A stretch of DNA of 64,000 bases from Aurelia coerulea (Eukaryota > Cnidaria > Scyphozoa > Semaeostomeae > Ulmaridae), in the NCBI GenBank assembly GCA_039566865.1, contig CM076960.1, forward strand, positions 17,528,501 to 17,592,500. The letters are read 5' to 3'. The position numbers and the translations under genes were made by a program. The first letter of the stretch is position 1. Each line of letters begins with the position of its first letter. The notes below the pieces were generated by a model. It did no database searches. It was not told the origin of the DNA and was given only the letters and a program-made list of their open reading frames with translations. Below, piece by piece: positions 59,786 through 64,000 of the stretch.

Positions 59786-60551
59786 GTATGATGTATCGAG
59801 AAATCCTAGTTCATTATTTCGTTTCTGATATATCGAGAGCTATATCAATCATGCGTGTGGCAGAGTGGCGTGACCGAGAACTATCAGGCCATTAGACTGA
59901 TTACGATGAGTCCCAGTAATCGCTATCCAAAACGAGACCGCTCTTACTGGGACTCATAATATTACGGCAATATTTTTGGACAGACTTTTTTCACTTTTGA
60001 ACGCCCTTGGGAACGAGGCTGCTATACACAGTCATGTACAAAGTATACAACCAAATACAACGCCATTAGAATCTCTGCAAATTCGATTGATTGATGTTGA
60101 CCAACGGAAACTCAAAGCTCAAAGCAGAGTTTCAAGGAGCTTGGCCGGACAGAACAAAGTCTTACGAACAAGAATACCATGAAAACAGTTGGCGACAATA
60201 TCAAATCTTGTACGTAGGTACTATTTTGCTGCTTTCGCTAAGTATTAACTGATTTATTGTGAAGTTTTCAAATCAATGTGTTTCATTTGAAAACTACAAA
60301 TATTTGTGCCTTTCTGCCTAGGCCCTTATCGAAACGAGGCAGTCATAGTCATTTCAAAATAATGGCGTTTGATTATGAGTCGTAGTTAGGAGCGTCCGGC
60401 AGTATTTCAATAGCGATAACTACGACCATATCATCAGTCTATCAGGCCATTATAATTCACGCAAATCTGCCACATGCGGGGATTGAAATGGAGACTCGAT
60501 GTATCAGGAACGAAATGATAAACTAGGAATACTCGATGTACCATACGTAAA
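59786..60551. mobile_element. Fold-back structure with nested MITE sequence
   Basis: TATGATGTATCGAGAAATCC...TTTCTGATATATCGAG...GCGTGTGGCAG at the left pairs with CTGCCACATGCGGGGATTG...CTCGATGTATCAGGAACGAA...ACTCGATGTACCATA at the right (about 80% by eye). The inner junctions carry ATCAGGCCATTA on both sides. GACTGATTA-family MITE halves begin at 59893 and end at 60442. Confidence 0.5.
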
Positions 60552-61057
60552 TATTACTTTTAATTCAGATTTGCTACTGCTCGTGTAAATACACTCATTT
60601 TATGAGAAACTGCTGAAAAGAAACTGTGGTTGCTTCTTCCTGAAAAAAATTTAGAACCCCGAGGAAGCGATCGAAGTCAATTCGAAGTAAAGAAACTTTT
60701 CGGTTTTTCGTAATGAATTGGAAACAAAAAGTTGTCAACGAAAGTTTTGAACCCAAATTATCCTAATGATTTGTTTCTTTCTTCTTTGCATGTCCTTCTA
60801 TTTCATCATTTTCACATTCAATCAAATACGGTACAAAATGCTATTAACCACTACTTTACGATACTACAAGGACGATAGCACGGAGAGCAAAATGCTATGA
60901 CTACTCCGCGACCACTTTTATGTTAGAGAGTCTGGTACCCAGGGTCGCGACCACTAAACATAGACGTTTTCGAAAGAAAGGATCTTCAAGGAAAATTTCC
61001 TTCTCCTTCGCATGGACGTATAAATACGGTGCGGGGAACATTTCTTCAGATCCATGC

Positions 61058-61159
61058 TAGACTTGCCCCAAGTCTGTTTTGTCAACGGTAGTAAGTCTTT
61101 TCCGTTCAATTTTTTGTTGACGAAATTTTTTTTGACGAAATAGACTTGGGGCAAGTCTA
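61058..61159. mobile_element. Short Mutator-like MITE, copy 3
   Basis: TAGACTTGCCCCAAGTCTG and AGACTTGGGGCAAGTCTA ends, exact 9-bp duplication GATCCATGC (61049-61057 and 61160-61168), 102 bp. Interior TTTTTTGTTGACGAAATTTT resembles copy 1. Confidence 0.85.
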
Positions 61160-61602
61160 GATCCATGCTCACCCCTGATTTTGATCACATGCAGCAGAGG
61201 GTCAAATCGAGACCACAGGCAACCCCCGGATTTGGTTTTATGGACCTAATACAAACATAAAGATGCTTGGGTAATCTAAAATCCATAACATCGCTGAATT
61301 CCCGCACAGCTATGTTGAAATATGAATACTGTGAAGGCTCCATAACAGAGAAGGAAATATACAAGTGACAACAAGTGGGCACGGGAGGAAGACCAGAGTT
61401 CTCTTTTTCACGTGAATAAACTGTGTACCGTTATCTTTGACCGGAGTCATGTTTTGACGACCAAAAATAACTGGACGCCGTGACCACAAGCTGATGATAT
61501 TCTCCATTTGGATCGAATTCCGTAGCTTCAAGGAAGGAGCTTCTTTTGTCTATTCTATATTTCTGCCTTCCTAGCATGCGAAGGCAGTTTCTAGGGCACT
61601 GA

Positions 61603-61745
61603 GTAGACTGATTATATGTTCGTAGGTTATCACTATTGATAGACTGATGGACGCTATAACTGGAGCGACAACAACAACATCAATTCACTTCAATTAGATG
61701 AGCGTAAGTTGAGGGTCCTTGTGTAGTGAGGCTAGGCACTGAGTA
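61603..61745. mobile_element. GACTGATTA-family fragment with ACAACAACAACATC block
   Basis: TAGACTGATTATATGTTCGT, CTATTGATAGACTGATGGAC, GCGACAACAACAACATCAAT, GAGCGTAAGTTGAGGGTCC. The same order of blocks is at 63252-63396, so these are two copies of a longer family member lacking the other end. Confidence 0.5.
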
Positions 61746-62107
61746 GCGTGCGTGCAGACTCAACGCAGGCTAGCACTGAGAAGCTTAGCTTATCGCAGCA
61801 ATGTCCTGGTCCTTCCTCTCAAGTTGGGGCGAATTTCAGATTACAGAACGAAGCAGGTTTGGCAGGGCAAGGTGGGGTCTCGGACCACCAATCCTTAGAC
61901 TAGTAGTCAAGAACACTTATACAATAAATACCTTCAGGATAGACTGAAAATCACTGGACCTGTCGCAATTTTAGAGCCTAATTTAAAGGCAGGCCCAATT
62001 TTTTTTATTGGCAGTCATCCTAAGCAATTTGTTTTGACTTGTGGATTGGATTGGAAAGGAGAATTCCCCATTTCATCAAGTGGCTCCAACACCTTTTAAG
62101 TAACAAG

Positions 62108-62302
62108 GCATGGGTAGTTAGACGCTGCAGTTGTGCTTGATTTCCACAACTTTGTTCTTTTGCAGAGGAAACCATTAATCATTACTATGGAGGAGCTAGA
62201 GCATATCTCCTCCGCAGAAATATTGGAATTATTCCTCCACAGGTACATTTAGTTCCAACGCTGCTCCATAGAAGCACACCAGCAGTGTATAACTACCCAT
62301 GA
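62108..62302. mobile_element. CATGGGTAG-family MITE, copy 3
   Basis: GCATGGGTAGTTAGACGCTG at the left and TGTATAACTACCCATGA at the right are inverted. The interior has TTGCAGAGGAAACC, ATCTCCTCCGCAGAAATATT and CCATAGAAGCACACCAGCAG, as in 30945-31123 but inverted. Confidence 0.6.
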
Positions 62303-62309
62303 TCAGAGG

Positions 62310-62755
62310 TCTCTCTTCAAACCGCTCTTTGGAAGGAACATTGTTGAAAACACAGAAGAGCAAATGAAGGAGTTCAGGAAAGATAGTTAGATAGATAGAT
62401 CTGGGAATCATTTCCATTGAATACGATCAAATCTAATTTTGATAGCTGACCTACTCTCCTCCGCCGGTTTCTAGTTCCTTAGTCCATAGCTCTTGGTTCC
62501 GTAGTTCTGTAGTCCATGGTTCCGTGGTCCGATATTTCAAAAAGAAACCGGCGGAGGAGAGTATAGCTGACCACTTTCGGGGCAAAGATCCCCCAAGAAA
62601 CGAAATGACCGACAGCATAAACCATGATATTTTCGTTTTTCTAATTAAAGCTAACCCAAAGATAATTCTAATTCGCTTTACCTTATCCTAAAATTTCATG
62701 ACGTTTAAAGAAACGCAGAAAACAAAGTAAAAAAGATAGTAGGAACAATAAAACA
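62310..62755. other. Intergenic DNA with a GAAACCGGCGGAGGAGA inverted pair
   Basis: TCTCCTCCGCCGGTTTC (62456-62472) and GAAACCGGCGGAGGAGA (62545-62561) are inverted around GTAGTCCATGGTTCCGTGGT-type direct repeats. Probably a small MITE of about 106 bp. Confidence 0.5.
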
Positions 62756-62959
62756 ATGCAAAATAGAAAGCAAATAAAAATTTGGCATCGTTTTATCAAA
62801 GACGCATATGTTAGAAAGTTTGCCGCTGATATGAAAGAATGTCCAGCTTATAAATCTTTCGTTACTTTTACTATAGCTAATTTAATAATGACAGCTAAAG
62901 GTGGGCATATGTATTTGCCTTTTCAACACAGTGCTGCAAAAAAGGGCTTCAGATATTAA
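62756..62959 (+). other. Unassigned 67-codon open frame
   Basis: ATG-started frame (MQNRKQIKIWHRFIKDAYVR; ending SAAKKGFRY), basic, with codon use that looks coding. No family is recognised and no splice partners were found. It may be a remnant of a mobile-element gene. Confidence 0.2.
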
Positions 62960-63251
62960 GATATGGTGTCATCCCTATTTTTGGGGCAACGAATGAACTG
63001 TGTGCTTATAATCTGACTCCGCTTATCGAAAACATGTTTGAGCGGGCTGGAAGATAATTTTAGAATTTTATCGGACAGTCGCTTCACTTAGGTGAAGAGT
63101 CCAGATACAAGCAAAGGCGTACGGTCCATAAGAGGGCTGATTTTTTCACTCATTACTTAATTTTGAGTAGGCTGGAAGATTTCTAGCTATTTCTAGCTAA
63201 TTTAGGTCTACCTAGCCTCAATGCCGCATCCAGGCATGGGACCCCTAGTTT

Positions 63252-63396
63252 TAGACTGATTACAAGTTCGTAGTTATTGCTATTGATAGACTGGTGAACG
63301 CTATAACTAAAGCGACAACAACAACACATTGAAGCGACAACAACAACATCAATTCACCTCAATGAGATGAGCGTAAGTTCAGGGTCCTTGTGTACT
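63252..63396. mobile_element. GACTGATTA-family fragment, second copy
   Basis: Parallel to 61603-61745, with an extra duplicated GAAGCGACAACAACAACA block. TAGACTGATTACAAGTTCGT at the left; GAGCGTAAGTTCAGGGTCC near the right. Confidence 0.5.
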
Positions 63397-64000
63397 AGTT
63401 TAACGTCCCTTCCGAAGGACGGCAAAGTGAGTTGTTTGGTGAGGCATTTGAAAAGTCACCATCCAGATTTTGACCTCACGCAACCAACCTTAACTTCAGT
63501 TACCTAACGGAAACTATCTGAGCTGCTCGGTCAGTCAACCTACAAAGTGATCTCTTCTAACGCTGATGGAATTTGCAAATATCTCGGGTATCTGGGGTAC
63601 TCATCTACTCATCTATTCAGGCAAAGGTCAGTCTGATTTGAAGCAAGATGCTCGCAAACATTGACCTGGCTCCGAGAAACGAGAGTGGCATTTCCCTTCC
63701 CCGCACCCCTATTCTCCAGAGCGTGTTGTTCGAGGAAAATAGTGCGACACAGAAAGATCTGTAGAAAGACGAAGCCCAAAAGGTTGAGCTTTGGGTGCCT
63801 TCTTTAGACCACATCAAGAGAAATTCATCGAAAATGTGACAGATTTTTCATTCAGAACCCCCTATGAAAGTCCTGCCAAACTTCTTTGAACACGAATCAA
63901 ATCTTCGTAGTACCTTTTGTCCAAACTTTAGTACCAATTTATTTTTGTTTACAGTTATGCGTTGCTACTTCCTTATGATTATTTTACGTTTCATAAATTA
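63397..64000. other. Right edge, nothing recognised
   Basis: No exon, repeat or element was recognised. The 66-codon minus frame at 63617-63817 has no domain. Confidence 0.3.

Overview
The window is eukaryotic nuclear DNA: AT-rich, intron-rich and dense in short transposable elements. I infer a non-bilaterian metazoan, most likely an anthozoan cnidarian. The reasons are the vertebrate-like exon structure of the one clear gene, CR1/L2-type LINE tails ending in microsatellites, and very many MITEs. This assignment is inference; nothing in the sequence names the species. No operons, CRISPR arrays, rRNA or viral genes were seen.

The backbone is one gene on the minus strand (51480 down to 14686). 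It encodes an A1CF/RBM46/RBM47-type RNA-binding protein: an N-terminal helical motif, three RRMs, an RG-rich linker and a C-terminal dsRBD-like domain. Nine coding exons with GT-AG introns and matching phases join into one open frame of 614 residues. RRM1 and RRM2 lie in the first coding exon. RRM3 begins the second, about 12 kb away, and the next exon follows after a 16 kb intron. At the left edge (321-492, plus strand) is the terminal coding exon of a second, convergent gene of unknown identity, whose stop codon coincides with a MITE insertion.

The rest is intron or intergenic DNA filled with mobile-element remains, almost all non-autonomous. Four element groups carry 9-bp target-site duplications (Mutator-like): a 525-bp MITE (five copies), a 79-115-bp MITE (three copies), a ~600-bp fold-back (two full copies and a half) and a 1.58-kb element with ~72-bp inverted ends. 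Others are TTAA-flanked MITEs (four copies), TA-flanked mariner-like MITEs, a hAT-like element with an internal 124-bp tandem array, and an 8-bp-TSD element with repeated CAAAAATATC motifs. LINE C-terminal fragments with (ATT)n tails, a tRNA-derived SINE head and several fold-backs are also present.

The least ordinary structure is at 40602-42356 inside intron 1. Two apparently identical 605-bp arms in inverted orientation each carry a CpG-rich segment with NRF1-like and CRE-like motifs and the start of a short reading frame. In the right arm that frame runs into a consensus splice donor. It looks like an inverted duplication of a promoter and first exon. I found no new defence, toxin or enzymatic system in this window.
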